A DNA stretch of 64,000 bases, from contig BNBX01000003.1 of NCBI GenBank assembly GCA_014656175.1, forward strand, positions 440,161 to 504,160, in the 5' to 3' direction. The position numbers and the translations under genes were made by a program. This DNA is from Streptomyces werraensis. Lineage in GTDB: Bacteria; Actinomycetota; Actinomycetes; Streptomycetales; Streptomycetaceae. Shown piece by piece: positions 6,976 through 14,980 of this stretch. The first letter of the stretch is position 1. Every line of letters starts with the position of its first letter. The notes beneath the pieces are model-generated. The model did not search any database and had not been told where the DNA came from. It saw only the letters and a program-made list of their open reading frames with translations.

Positions 6976-8679
6976 ATGGACGGCTACTACGACCTCGGCT
7001 CCTACGGACGGCCCGTGTCGACGACCTCCCCCGAGGCGCAACTCTGGTTCGACCGCGGGCTGATGTGGACGTACGCCTTCAACCACGAGGAGGCGGTCGC
7101 CTGTTACCGGAAGGCCGCCGACGCCGACCCGGGCTGCGCGATGGCCCACTGGGGCATCGCCTACGCCCTCGGCCCGAACTACAACAAACCCTGGGAGGCG
7201 TTCGACCCCGAGGACCTCGACCGCACCGTCGTGCGGACCCACGCGGCCGTCGAGCGCGCCCACCGGGCGGCCGAGGCCCGCGCGACTCCCGTCGAGCGCG
7301 CCCTCGTCGAGGCGCTGCGCGCCCGCTACCCGCAGAACCGCCCCGCGCAGGACTGCTCCGTCTGGAACGATCCGTACGCGGACCGCATGCTCGCCGTGTA
7401 CGAGAGCGCACCCGGCGACCCCGACGTGGCCGCGCTCTGCGCCGACGCGCTCATGAACCTCACACCCTGGCAGTTGTGGGACCTGAGGACCGGACGCCCC
7501 GCCGACGGCGCCCGCACCGTGGAGGCCAAGGAGGTGCTCGACGGCGCGCTCGCCACCGAGTCCGGCGCCCACCACCCCGGCATCGTGCACCTCTACATCC
7601 ACCTCATGGAGATGTCCCCGACACCGGAGGCGGCCCTGACCGTCGCCGACCGGCTGCGCGGGGCCGTGCCCGACGCCGGACACCTGCTCCACATGCCCTC
7701 GCACCTGGAGGTGCTGTGCGGCGACTACCGCCGCGTCGTCTCGGACAACACCGCCGCCGTCGCAGCCGACGAGAAGTACCTCCAGCGGGCCGGCGCGATG
7801 AACTTCTACACGCTCTACCGCTGCCACAACCACCACTTCCGGATCTACGGCGCCATGTTCGCCGGACAGTCCGAGGCGGCCCTGGACGCCGCCGCCCGGC
7901 TCGAGGCCGCCGTACCCGAAAAGCTGCTCCGGGTGGAGAGCCCGCCCATGGCGGACTGGCTGGAGGCGTTCCTGGCGATGCGCTTCCACGTCCTGATCCG
8001 CTTCGGCCGCTGGGACGACATCCTCGCCCTGCCGTTCCCCGACGACCCCTCGCTGTACTGCGTCACCACCGCGATGCTGCACTACGCCCGCGGCATCGCC
8101 CTCGGCGTGAAGGGCGACACCGAAGGCGCCGACGCCGAGCGGGAGAGGTTCCGCGCGGCCGTGGACCGCGTCCCCGAGAGCAGGATGCTGTTCAACAACA
8201 CCTGCCACGACATCCTCGCCGTCGCCTCCGCGATGCTCGACGGCGAACTCGCCTACCGCAAGGGCGACCACGACACCGCCTTCGCCGCGCTCGAACTGGC
8301 CGTCGAACGCGACGACACCCTGCCGTACGACGAGCCGTGGGGCTGGATGCAGCCCGCCCGGCACGCCCTCGGAGCGCTGCTCCTCGAACAGGGCCGGGTC
8401 GCCGATGCGGAGGCCGTCTACCGGGCCGACCTGGGCCTCGACGACACCCTGCCCCGGCCGCTCCAGCACCCGAACAACGTCTGGGCGCTGCACGGCTTCC
8501 ACGAGTGTCTGCTGCGCACCGGCAGGACCGGCGAGGCCGCGATCGTCGCGCGGCAACTGCGGCAGGCGGCGGCGCTGGCGGACGTACCGGTGCACGCGTC
8601 CTGCTTCTGCCGTCTCGACACGCACGACCCGGGAGCGGGGGAGCACGCCCACGGTTCAGGAGAGCACGCCTGTCACTGA
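6976..8679 (+). CDS. TPR-repeat protein
   Basis: This 567-residue soluble protein is made of tetratricopeptide-like helix pairs. One clear unit is near residues 25-60 (AFNHEEAVACYRKAADADPGCAMAHWGIAYAL) and further units lie near 210-300 and 420-500 (ALGALLLEQGRVADAEAVYRADL). Between them lie conserved histidine-rich stretches such as HLYIHLMEMSP and HNHHFRIYGAM, which look like a buried or metal-binding site rather than plain scaffold. The C-terminal tail has Cys and His (ASCFCRLD, GEHACH). The ATG at 6976 has GGGAGG nine bases upstream. It appears monocistronic and ends at a strong hairpin. The function is unknown; TPRs suggest protein binding. Confidence 0.85.
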   Translation: MDGYYDLGSYGRPVSTTSPEAQLWFDRGLMWTYAFNHEEAVACYRKAADADPGCAMAHWGIAYALGPNYNKPWEAFDPEDLDRTVVRTHAAVERAHRAAEARATPVERALVEALRARYPQNRPAQDCSVWNDPYADRMLAVYESAPGDPDVAALCADALMNLTPWQLWDLRTGRPADGARTVEAKEVLDGALATESGAHHPGIVHLYIHLMEMSPTPEAALTVADRLRGAVPDAGHLLHMPSHLEVLCGDYRRVVSDNTAAVAADEKYLQRAGAMNFYTLYRCHNHHFRIYGAMFAGQSEAALDAAARLEAAVPEKLLRVESPPMADWLEAFLAMRFHVLIRFGRWDDILALPFPDDPSLYCVTTAMLHYARGIALGVKGDTEGADAERERFRAAVDRVPESRMLFNNTCHDILAVASAMLDGELAYRKGDHDTAFAALELAVERDDTLPYDEPWGWMQPARHALGALLLEQGRVADAEAVYRADLGLDDTLPRPLQHPNNVWALHGFHECLLRTGRTGEAAIVARQLRQAAALADVPVHASCFCRLDTHDPGAGEHAHGSGEHACH

Positions 8680-8682
8680 AGC

Positions 8683-8723
8683 GGCGCCGGCGGACCCGGA
8701 CGGTGCCCGGGCCCGCCGGCGCC
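8683..8723. terminator. terminator hairpin
   Basis: GGCGCCGGCGG (8683-8693) pairs with CCGCCGGCGCC (8713-8723), and CCCGG/CCGGG pairs inside. It lies between the convergent TPR gene and the 60-residue cysteine protein and can terminate both. Confidence 0.7.
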
Positions 8724-8743
8724 GGCGGGGGCGGTCGTGGCTC

Positions 8744-8926
8744 TCAGCGGGACGCCACGACGGCCTGGAACGACTTCATGCAGGTGAAGCAGTGCCGGTC
8801 CGTCGTGTCGCGCCGTGGCGATTCCTCCTCCTTCTCCACCCCGCACAGCGTCGAGGTCTTGTCCGGGGTGAGAACGTGCCAGACCGGCTCCCCCGAAGTG
8901 TCTGCACCGCACCACATCTCGTGCAT
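8744..8926 (-). CDS. small Cys-rich protein, possible zinc ribbon
   Basis: This 60-residue protein has Cys6, Cys28, Cys46 and Cys49 (HCFTCMKSF), with His45 next to the CxxC pair. The layout fits a single zinc site. GGAGGGAG six bases before ATG 8926 decides the start; a longer frame reaches 9259 but lacks a ribosome site. The middle (EKEEESPRRDTTDR) is charged and probably a loop. Proteins of this kind are common in Streptomyces and uncharacterised. It is divergent from the 70-residue protein at 9065, with 138 bp between them. Confidence 0.7.
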   Translation of the reverse strand: MHEMWCGADTSGEPVWHVLTPDKTSTLCGVEKEEESPRRDTTDRHCFTCMKSFQAVVASR

Positions 8927-9064
8927 TCCCAGCTCCCTCCGGGTAGGCATGGAGGCCGCTTCCATACCAGCACGGCGGGCGTCCGTCGGGCTCGTCCGGC
9001 GGTCCAGTCGGGTGACACGCGGTCCCGGCATGCATACACGACGGCAGGGACGGATCCTGGAGGC

Positions 9065-9277
9065 ATGAGGAAGCCTCCGATCGTGGTACACCCGCCGCTC
9101 GGCTCGGGCGGGCGGCGCGTCACCGTGCGCGGAGAGATCGTCGGCCTCGCCTACTCCGACCGCGACGTCGTGGAGTTCCTGCGCCGCGCGGGGCTCCCGG
9201 AGGGCGAACAGCTGCTGGACGACCCCGCCTGGGTGAAGTGGGTCGGCGGCCGGGCCCACGTCTACGACGCCGCGTAG
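9065..9277 (+). CDS. hypothetical 70-residue protein
   Basis: This is a short conserved-looking protein with a strand-rich start (IVVHPPLGSGGRRVTVRGEIVGLAYSD, shown only as landmarks), a helix (DVVEFLRRAGL) and a C-terminal WVKWVGGRAHVYDA. ATG 9065 has TGGAGG a few bases upstream. It has no signal peptide or membrane segment. I do not recognise the family. It ends at a terminator hairpin at 9279. Confidence 0.65.
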   Translation: MRKPPIVVHPPLGSGGRRVTVRGEIVGLAYSDRDVVEFLRRAGLPEGEQLLDDPAWVKWVGGRAHVYDAA

Positions 9278-9278
9278 A

Positions 9279-9309
9279 ACGACGGCGCCCGGGAACCGGG
9301 GGCGCCGTC
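9279..9309. terminator. bidirectional terminator hairpin
   Basis: CGACGGCGCCC (9279-9289) pairs with GGGCGCCGTCG (9299-9309) across a nine-base loop. It separates the 70-residue protein from the convergent LysR gene and begins two bases after the former's stop. Confidence 0.75.
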
Positions 9310-9409
9310 GCCGCCACCGTCAGCGCCGACTCCGACGGTGACCGTACCCGCCCGGGTACCCCGGCCCGACGCACCCATGCACCCGCCCACGGGTGCGGGA
9401 GCCGCGCGT

Positions 9410-10342
9410 TCACTCCCCACCGGTCCGCGGCCGAACGCCGACATCAGATCCTTCCGAGGCGCCCCCGCCCAGCCGCCGCGAGACGGCCCGCAACAGTTCG
9501 TCCAGCACCGCCTCGTCCCTCCGCCGCCGAGGCCGGGCCAGCCCCACCCGGGACGGCGAGAGCCCGTGGACCGGACGGAACACCACATCCGGGCGGGAGT
9601 GGAAGCGGGCCGCCGACGCGGGGGCCAGTGCCACGCACCCGCCGGCCACCGCTCCCAGCCACTCGTCGGGACGGCTGGTCACGGCGCCGACCCGGACGGG
9701 GTGCTTGTCGTCCCGTTCCTCAGCCCCCAGCCAGTGGTCCCTCCAGGTTCCCGTCCCGGCCCCGGCCGCGACGAACGGCTCGTCCCACAGTTCGCGGAAG
9801 TCCACCGTCTCGCGGATCGCCAGCGGATGCCGGGCCGGCAGCAGCACGCCACGCTCCTCGGCGAACAACTCCCGCACCGCGAAGCTCTCCTGGCCGGGGA
9901 ACGGCAGCCGGACCACCGCGGCGTCCACCTCCCCCCGGGCCAGGCCCGCGCTCGGGTCCGACCAGTCGAACTGCCGCAGCTCCACCCGCCACTCCGGCCG
10001 GGCGCGGCGGAACTCGGCGACGACCTCGGGGACGGCCCCCAGAGCGCCCGCGTCCAGGAAGCCCAGGCGCAGTACCCGCGCCGCCCGGCCGGTCGCCCGC
10101 ACCGCCTCGTCCCATCCGTCCAGCAGCGCGGGCACCCGGGAGGCAAGCTCACACCCGGCCTCGGTCAGCGCCATCCCCGACCGCGAACGCGCGAAGAGAC
10201 GTACCCCGAGATCGTCCTCCAGGCGCCGGATCTGCTTGGTCAGCGCGGGCTGCGAGACGAACAGCCGCCGCGCGGCCCCGGTCAGGCTGCCCTCCTCCGC
10301 CACCGCGGCGAAGTACCGGAGCAGGCGCGTGTCCACATCCAT
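9410..10342 (-). CDS. LysR-family transcriptional regulator
   Basis: This 310-residue regulator has a typical LysR winged helix-turn-helix at residues 4-62 (LLRYFAAVAEEGSLTGAARR and VSQPALTKQIRRLE). An effector-binding domain of two periplasmic-binding-protein-like lobes follows at about 90-300 (LRLGFLDAGALG to GGCVALAPASAARF). It is divergent from a DoxX-type membrane protein gene with 60 bp between starts. LysR regulators usually control such a divergent neighbour, and the shared region contains TTATAGAAGCAGGTATTGG, which is AT-rich for this genome and may be the site. The inducer is unknown. Confidence 0.92.
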   Translation of the reverse strand: MDVDTRLLRYFAAVAEEGSLTGAARRLFVSQPALTKQIRRLEDDLGVRLFARSRSGMALTEAGCELASRVPALLDGWDEAVRATGRAARVLRLGFLDAGALGAVPEVVAEFRRARPEWRVELRQFDWSDPSAGLARGEVDAAVVRLPFPGQESFAVRELFAEERGVLLPARHPLAIRETVDFRELWDEPFVAAGAGTGTWRDHWLGAEERDDKHPVRVGAVTSRPDEWLGAVAGGCVALAPASAARFHSRPDVVFRPVHGLSPSRVGLARPRRRRDEAVLDELLRAVSRRLGGGASEGSDVGVRPRTGGE

Positions 10343-10402
10343 GCTCCCAGGTTATAGAAGCAGGTATTGGACGGTGCGGAGCTGCCCGCGAACCCTGGAG
10401 AC

Positions 10403-10768
10403 ATGACCGGTATCCCGCTCGTGCTTCTCGTCGTCACCGTGCTCACCGCCGCCGTCAACGTCGCCATGGCCGTCGCCGACCTCGTCGGGGCGCGCTTCGT
10501 GCTCGCCAACTCGGCGCAGGTAGGGGTTCCTCGATCGTGGCTTCCCTGGCTGGCCGTCCTCAAGCTGGGCGGCGCGGCGGGCCTCCTCCTCGGCGTCCTC
10601 GTCGGCGCACTGCGCCCTCTCGGTGTGGCCGCGGCCTGCGGTCTCGTCCTGTTCTACCTGGGCGCGATCGCCTTCCACCTCCGCGCCCGCGTACTGCACA
10701 ACCTGGCGTTCCCCGCCTTCTACCTGGCCACCGCAGCCGCGTCGCTGGCCCTGACGGCGTCCTCCTGA
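10403..10768 (+). CDS. DoxX-like integral membrane protein
   Basis: This 121-residue protein has four hydrophobic segments (IPLVLLVVTVLTAAVNVAMA, LAVLKLGGAAGLLLGVLVGA, VAAACGLVLFYLGAIAFHL, FPAFYLATAAASLAL), the size and pattern of the DoxX/DoxX-like family. Its biochemical role is unclear; some members link to thiosulfate or oxidative-stress redox chemistry. ATG 10403 is chosen because it begins the first membrane helix; GGAG is only two bases away, so an in-frame TTG at 10367 is a possible alternative. The divergent LysR gene probably regulates it. A perfect terminator hairpin follows. Confidence 0.8.
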   Translation: MTGIPLVLLVVTVLTAAVNVAMAVADLVGARFVLANSAQVGVPRSWLPWLAVLKLGGAAGLLLGVLVGALRPLGVAAACGLVLFYLGAIAFHLRARVLHNLAFPAFYLATAAASLALTASS

Positions 10769-10807
10769 GGCGACAGAACGAACCCCGCACCCCACCCCCT
10801 CCCACAA

Positions 10808-10827
10808 GACCGGTGATTTCACCGGTC
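10808..10827 (+). terminator. terminator hairpin after the DoxX gene
   Basis: GACCGGTGA (10808-10816) and TCACCGGTC (10819-10827) form a perfect 9-bp stem with a two-base loop, 40 bp after the DoxX stop. It insulates this gene from the secreted esterase at 10966. Confidence 0.7.
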
Positions 10828-10965
10828 CCCACCCACCCCCTCCCCACCGACAGTGGCACCGCCAGTCAAAAGGCGCCGCCCAGGCCGGGCACGGCTCCCC
10901 AGCCCACGCATGATCCCGTGCACCGGCCGACCCGGCGACCGCCATGACAGAGAGGACCACTCGTC

Positions 10966-11868
10966 GTGCAGCTGCACCCCCACACCAGCAGGCGCGGGAC
11001 CGGCCGCCTGGCCGGCCTCACCGCGGCGCTCGCCGCCGTCGTCGGCCTCAGCACCCTCACCGGCCCCGGCGCCCACGCCGCCGACAACCCCTACGAGCGC
11101 GGCCCGGCCCCCACCGAGTCCAGCATCGAGGCCCTGCGCGGCCCGTACGCCGTCTCGCAGACCTCCGTGTCCCGGCTCTCCGCGACCGGCTTCGGCGGCG
11201 GCACGATCTACTACCCGACCACCACCGCCGACGGCACGTTCGGCGCGGTCGCCATCTCGCCCGGTTACACCGCCCTCGAGTCCTCGATCTCCTGGCTGGG
11301 CCCGCGCCTCGCCTCCCAGGGCTTCGTGGTGTTCACCATCGACACCAACACCACCCTCGACCAGCCCGGCTCCCGTGGCGACCAGCTGCTGGCCGCACTG
11401 GACTACCTCACCCAGCGCAGCTCCGTCCGCAACCGCGTCGACAGCAGCCGGCTGGGCGTCATGGGCCACTCCATGGGCGGCGGCGGCTCCCTCGAAGCCG
11501 CCAAGACCCGGCCGTCCCTCCAGGCCGCCATCCCGCTGACGCCCTGGAACCTCGACAAGACCTGGCCCGAACTCCGCACCCCCACGCTGATCTTCGGCGC
11601 CGACGGCGACAGCATCGCGCCCGTCTCCAGCCACGCCGAGCCCTTCTACACCAACCTGCCGTCCTCCCTGGACCGGGCGTACCTGGAGCTCAACAACGCC
11701 ACGCACTTCACCCCGAACTCGTCGGACACGACGATCGCGAAGTACAGCGTTTCGTGGCTGAAGCGCTTCATCGACAACGACACCAGGTACGAGCAGTTCC
11801 TCTGCCCGCTGCCGCGGCCGAGCCTGACGATCGAGGAGTCACGGGGCAACTGCCCGCACACCTCCTGA
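10966..11868 (+). CDS. secreted cutinase/PET-hydrolase-like esterase
   Basis: This 300-residue secreted alpha/beta hydrolase is closely similar, from memory, to the Streptomyces exfoliatus lipase and to type I polyester hydrolases. A signal peptide ends near AHA (36-38). The triad is Ser169 (GHSMG), Asp215 (GDSIAPV) and His247 (NATHFTP). The oxyanion region is Tyr101 and Met170. Substrate-cleft positions are Trp194, His223 and Phe227, the combination of Thermobifida-type cutinases rather than Ideonella PETase (Ser/Ile). Cys280 and Cys296 form the single C-terminal disulfide; the extra PETase disulfide is absent. GTG 10966 follows GAGAGGA by about ten bases. Natural substrates are probably lipids, cutin or suberin esters. 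Confidence 0.92.
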   Translation: MQLHPHTSRRGTGRLAGLTAALAAVVGLSTLTGPGAHAADNPYERGPAPTESSIEALRGPYAVSQTSVSRLSATGFGGGTIYYPTTTADGTFGAVAISPGYTALESSISWLGPRLASQGFVVFTIDTNTTLDQPGSRGDQLLAALDYLTQRSSVRNRVDSSRLGVMGHSMGGGGSLEAAKTRPSLQAAIPLTPWNLDKTWPELRTPTLIFGADGDSIAPVSSHAEPFYTNLPSSLDRAYLELNNATHFTPNSSDTTIAKYSVSWLKRFIDNDTRYEQFLCPLPRPSLTIEESRGNCPHTS

Positions 11869-12048
11869 CGAACGCCCACCGGTGGCGGTCCGCGCGCGGC
11901 GCGGGCCGCCACCGCCGTTGTGCGCGGGCACCGCGGCCCGCCGCCGCACTTGGGCCACGGCACAGTCCGAGACGGACGTCACGCCGCAAAAGCCGCTGGT
12001 GACGCGGCCGTTCATGTTTCATCCGGTCGCGGACGTATACCTTCCGCA

Positions 12049-12072
12049 CGACCTTACGCGTGAGTAAGGTCG
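12049..12072. promoter_or_regulatory. 24-bp perfect inverted repeat in the LAL leader
   Basis: CGACCTTAC (12049-12057) and GTAAGGTCG (12064-12072) are perfect inverted arms around GCGTGA. The repeat ends five bases before the ATG of the LuxR regulator and includes the AAGG that would serve as its ribosome site. It could be an operator for autoregulation or an RNA hairpin that masks the ribosome site. Confidence 0.55.
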
Positions 12073-12077
12073 CAGGA

Positions 12078-14837
12078 ATGACCGGATCGACGACCGCGCG
12101 GCAGCGGCTGACCGCCGAGCTGCTGGACGCGCTGCGCACCGACGGCGGCGTCCGCGTCGTGACCGGTGAACCCGGTTGCGGCCGTACCACGTTCCTCGAT
12201 CACGCCGCCCGCATCTTCCGCGCGGGCCCGGTGCGGTACGTACGCGCCGCACACGAGCTGGACGAGGCCCTTGGGACCGCCGGCCCGCTCCTCGTCTGCG
12301 TGGACGACGCCGACCTGTGGGACGCCCCGTCCCGCGCCGCGCTCGCCCGCACCGCCGCGCGCGTACGGGAGACGGCCGTGCGCACGACGCTCCTGCTGAC
12401 GGTCGCCGCCCACCGCCCCCCGCCCCCGGAACTGGCGCATCTGCCGGCCCTGCGCCTGGGCCCGCTCACCCCCGTCGACGCGGCGCTGCTGGTCCGGGAG
12501 CACGCGGCCGGAGCCGTCGCCACTGCCGTCGTCGAGGAGCTGATCACGGCGGCCGAGGGCAACCCCGCGCTGCTGCTGGCGCTGGTCAGGCGTCTGTCGC
12601 CGGCCCAGCTGAGCGGGCGGCGTGCCCTGCCCCGGCCGCTGGCCGACGGTGAGGTGCTGGCCGACGTGGCCGGCGACCGCTTGCCCGACGACCCCGGCGG
12701 CCTGCTGCTGACCACGGCGGCCGCGGCACGGGCGACGGGGGAGGAGGACGCGGACGCGGCACTCGTCCTCCGGGCGGCCCACGCGTCCGCGAACGCCCCT
12801 CTGCCCGGTCTGTTGACCCGCAGTGAGGGCCGACTCCGTTTCCGCAGCGCGCTGACGGCCCGAGCGGTGTACGCCCTCGCCACCCCGGAGGACCGCCGCG
12901 CCGCGCATCTGGCCCTGGCCGAGGCCGCGACGGACGCGCGGGACCTCCTCCCGCTCCTCCACCGCGCATGGGCGGTGACCGGCCCCGCCCCCACCCTGGC
13001 GGCCTCCTTGACGTCGGCGGCGACCGACCCGTCGTCCACCGTGCCCCCCGCCCTCCGCCGCAGGGCTCTGGCCCGCGCGGCCGACCTCACCCCGGACGAG
13101 GCGGAACGCGCCCGCCGTCACCTCGCCGCCGCCGAGCAGGCACTCCTCGCCGGTCACGCCGCCGATGCCCTGCGCCTGCTCGACCGGGCACGCGGCGGTT
13201 CCGTACCGGCGTCGGTGCGCGGAGGCGCCGAACTCCTGCGGGGCGCGGTCCTCCTGGCCGACGGTCCGGTGGAGGACGCCCGGGAATCCTTCCTCCTGGC
13301 GGCGGACCTCCTGCCCCCGCCCGCCGCGGCCCGCGCAAGCCTCGGCGCGGCGGACGCGGCCTGGTCCGCGGGCGACCCCACCGCCTGCCTCTCGGCCCTG
13401 GCCCCCACCCGCACACCCCCCACGCTCCCCTTGGCAGAAGCCTGCGTCCGGGTCCCGCAGGGACCCGCTGCACACGACGAACCCGCCCGCCGTGGCGGGC
13501 AGCCGTGCCTCCCCGCAACCCCCAAAGACCCGGGGGGACCCCCGGCGGCACAGGTGGGCGCAACGGCACACCGTACGGCGGGAAGGACAGCCGGCAACCC
13601 CCCGTCGGTCGGCGATCCCTCCCGCGACCACCGCGACGGCATGCGCGCCGTCCTCCTCGCCCGCTTCGACCTCGCCACCACCCCCCTCCGCCGTGTCGTC
13701 GAGAACGGCCTGCACGGCACCGACCCCGACCACCTCCTCCGCTCCGCCGCCGCAGCGCTGATGCTCGGCGACGTCACCTCCGCCCGCCGTGCGGGCGCCC
13801 GCGCCCTCGCCGCCGCCCGCACCTCCGGCTCCGCCTCCCTCGAACCCCGCGCCCTCGAATACCTCGCCTACGCCGAACTCCGCGCCGGCCGCCACCAGCT
13901 CGCCCGCACCCACGCCGAGGAAGGCCTGCGCACCGCCGAGCGCGCCGGACAGCGCAACACCGCCGCCCACCACCACGCCGTCCTCGCGCTCGCCGCGTCC
14001 ATCGAGGGCGAGTTGGACCTGGTCGCCGAGCACGCCGAGGCGGCCCTGCGCACCGCCCGCCGCCACGGGCTCGCCCAGGCCGCGACTCTCGCGCACTGGG
14101 CCGCGGCCCGCGCCGACCTCGGGGCCGGCCGCCCCCGCGAGGCGGCCGGGCGGCTCGGCCCGCTGGTCCGCCCCGGAGCCCGCCGCGGCCACTTCGCGGT
14201 GTGGATGCTCGCCGTCCCCTGCTTCGTGGAGGCCGCCGCGTCCGCCGGACGACCCCAGCACGCGGCGGCGGTCGTGGAGGACTTCGCCCTGTGGGCGGCC
14301 TGCGGCGCGGACCCGCAGGCGCCCTCCCAGCTCCTGCGCTGCCGCGCCCTGCTGGCCGGCCCCGACACCGCCGGCGAACTGTACCTGCGCGCGCTCGACC
14401 AGCACGACGACAGCGTGGGCGACTTCGAACGCGCCCGTACCGAACTCCTCTACGGCAAGTGGCTGCGCCGCAGGCGCCGCCTCCGTGAGGCCCGCACCCG
14501 CCTCGAGGAGGCCCGCCTCGGCTTCGAACGCTGCGGCGCGCCTCTCTGGGCGCAGCAGGCCGCTGCCGAACTCCGCGCGGGCGGCGCCGCCCCGAACGCG
14601 GCCCCCGCCGCGTCCTCCGGCGCCGGCGGTCTCGCCCGCCTCACCCCGCAGCAGCTGCGGATCGCCCGGTACGTCGCCGCCGGCGCCACCAACCGGGAGG
14701 TGGCCCTCAGCCTCTCCGTCAGCACCCGCACCGTCGACTACCACCTGCGGAACGTGTTCGCCACGCTCGGCCTCCGTTCCCGGGTCGAGCTGGTGCGTCT
14801 GGTCGAGCGGGAGGAAAAGACCGGTGCACGACTCTAG
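12078..14837 (+). CDS. large LuxR (LAL-type) transcriptional regulator
   Basis: This 919-residue protein has an N-terminal AAA/NTPase domain, a central helical TPR-like array (about 300-840) and a C-terminal LuxR helix-turn-helix (about 853-910, LTPQQLRIARYVAAGATNREV). The Walker A motif is GEPGCGRTT (30-38), with Arg36 in place of the usual Lys, so ATP hydrolysis may be altered; Walker B is LLVCVDDADLWD. ATG 12078 is preferred over GTG 12060 because AAGG lies eight bases upstream. Residues about 454-520 are encoded by a palindrome-rich insert unlike the rest of the protein. LAL regulators control antibiotic or sugar genes; no target is obvious here. Confidence 0.87.
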   Translation: MTGSTTARQRLTAELLDALRTDGGVRVVTGEPGCGRTTFLDHAARIFRAGPVRYVRAAHELDEALGTAGPLLVCVDDADLWDAPSRAALARTAARVRETAVRTTLLLTVAAHRPPPPELAHLPALRLGPLTPVDAALLVREHAAGAVATAVVEELITAAEGNPALLLALVRRLSPAQLSGRRALPRPLADGEVLADVAGDRLPDDPGGLLLTTAAAARATGEEDADAALVLRAAHASANAPLPGLLTRSEGRLRFRSALTARAVYALATPEDRRAAHLALAEAATDARDLLPLLHRAWAVTGPAPTLAASLTSAATDPSSTVPPALRRRALARAADLTPDEAERARRHLAAAEQALLAGHAADALRLLDRARGGSVPASVRGGAELLRGAVLLADGPVEDARESFLLAADLLPPPAAARASLGAADAAWSAGDPTACLSALAPTRTPPTLPLAEACVRVPQGPAAHDEPARRGGQPCLPATPKDPGGPPAAQVGATAHRTAGRTAGNPPSVGDPSRDHRDGMRAVLLARFDLATTPLRRVVENGLHGTDPDHLLRSAAAALMLGDVTSARRAGARALAAARTSGSASLEPRALEYLAYAELRAGRHQLARTHAEEGLRTAERAGQRNTAAHHHAVLALAASIEGELDLVAEHAEAALRTARRHGLAQAATLAHWAAARADLGAGRPREAAGRLGPLVRPGARRGHFAVWMLAVPCFVEAAASAGRPQHAAAVVEDFALWAACGADPQAPSQLLRCRALLAGPDTAGELYLRALDQHDDSVGDFERARTELLYGKWLRRRRRLREARTRLEEARLGFERCGAPLWAQQAAAELRAGGAAPNAAPAASSGAGGLARLTPQQLRIARYVAAGATNREVALSLSVSTRTVDYHLRNVFATLGLRSRVELVRLVEREEKTGARL
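13440..13640 (+). repeat. in-frame palindromic insert within the LAL gene
   Basis: The stretch has three perfect palindromes within 100 bp: GGGTCCC-gca-GGGACCC (13450-13466), GCCCGCC-gt-GGCGGGC (13485-13500) and CCGGGGG-ga-CCCCCGG (13530-13545). It translates to a Pro/Gly/Arg-rich segment with no helix pattern between two TPR-like helices. The sequence looks like Streptomyces intergenic repeat DNA rather than coding sequence. Limits are approximate. Confidence 0.5.
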
Positions 14838-14903
14838 GGACCGACCGGACGGTATGCCATCCTTCGGGGCAGGACGAGTCCGACGGCGGCCGGCCCGCGG
14901 GCT

Positions 14904-14932
14904 CCCCGTACCTGCCGGGCGCCGGTACGGGG
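14904..14932 (+). terminator. terminator hairpin after the LAL gene
   Basis: CCCCGTACC (14904-14912) pairs with GGTACGGGG (14924-14932), loop 11 bases, 66 bp after the LAL stop and upstream of the PucR-type gene. Confidence 0.55.
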
Positions 14933-14980
14933 CCGCCGCACGGGCACCGCCCGGAAGCCCGACCCTGGGGGGAATGAGCG

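Noticed and set aside
9356-9380. Sigma-B-like match on the minus strand (GGGTAC with an upstream GNNT)
   Set aside because: No gene lies downstream on that strand; it would read out of the LysR 3' region into a convergent gene, so it is probably chance.
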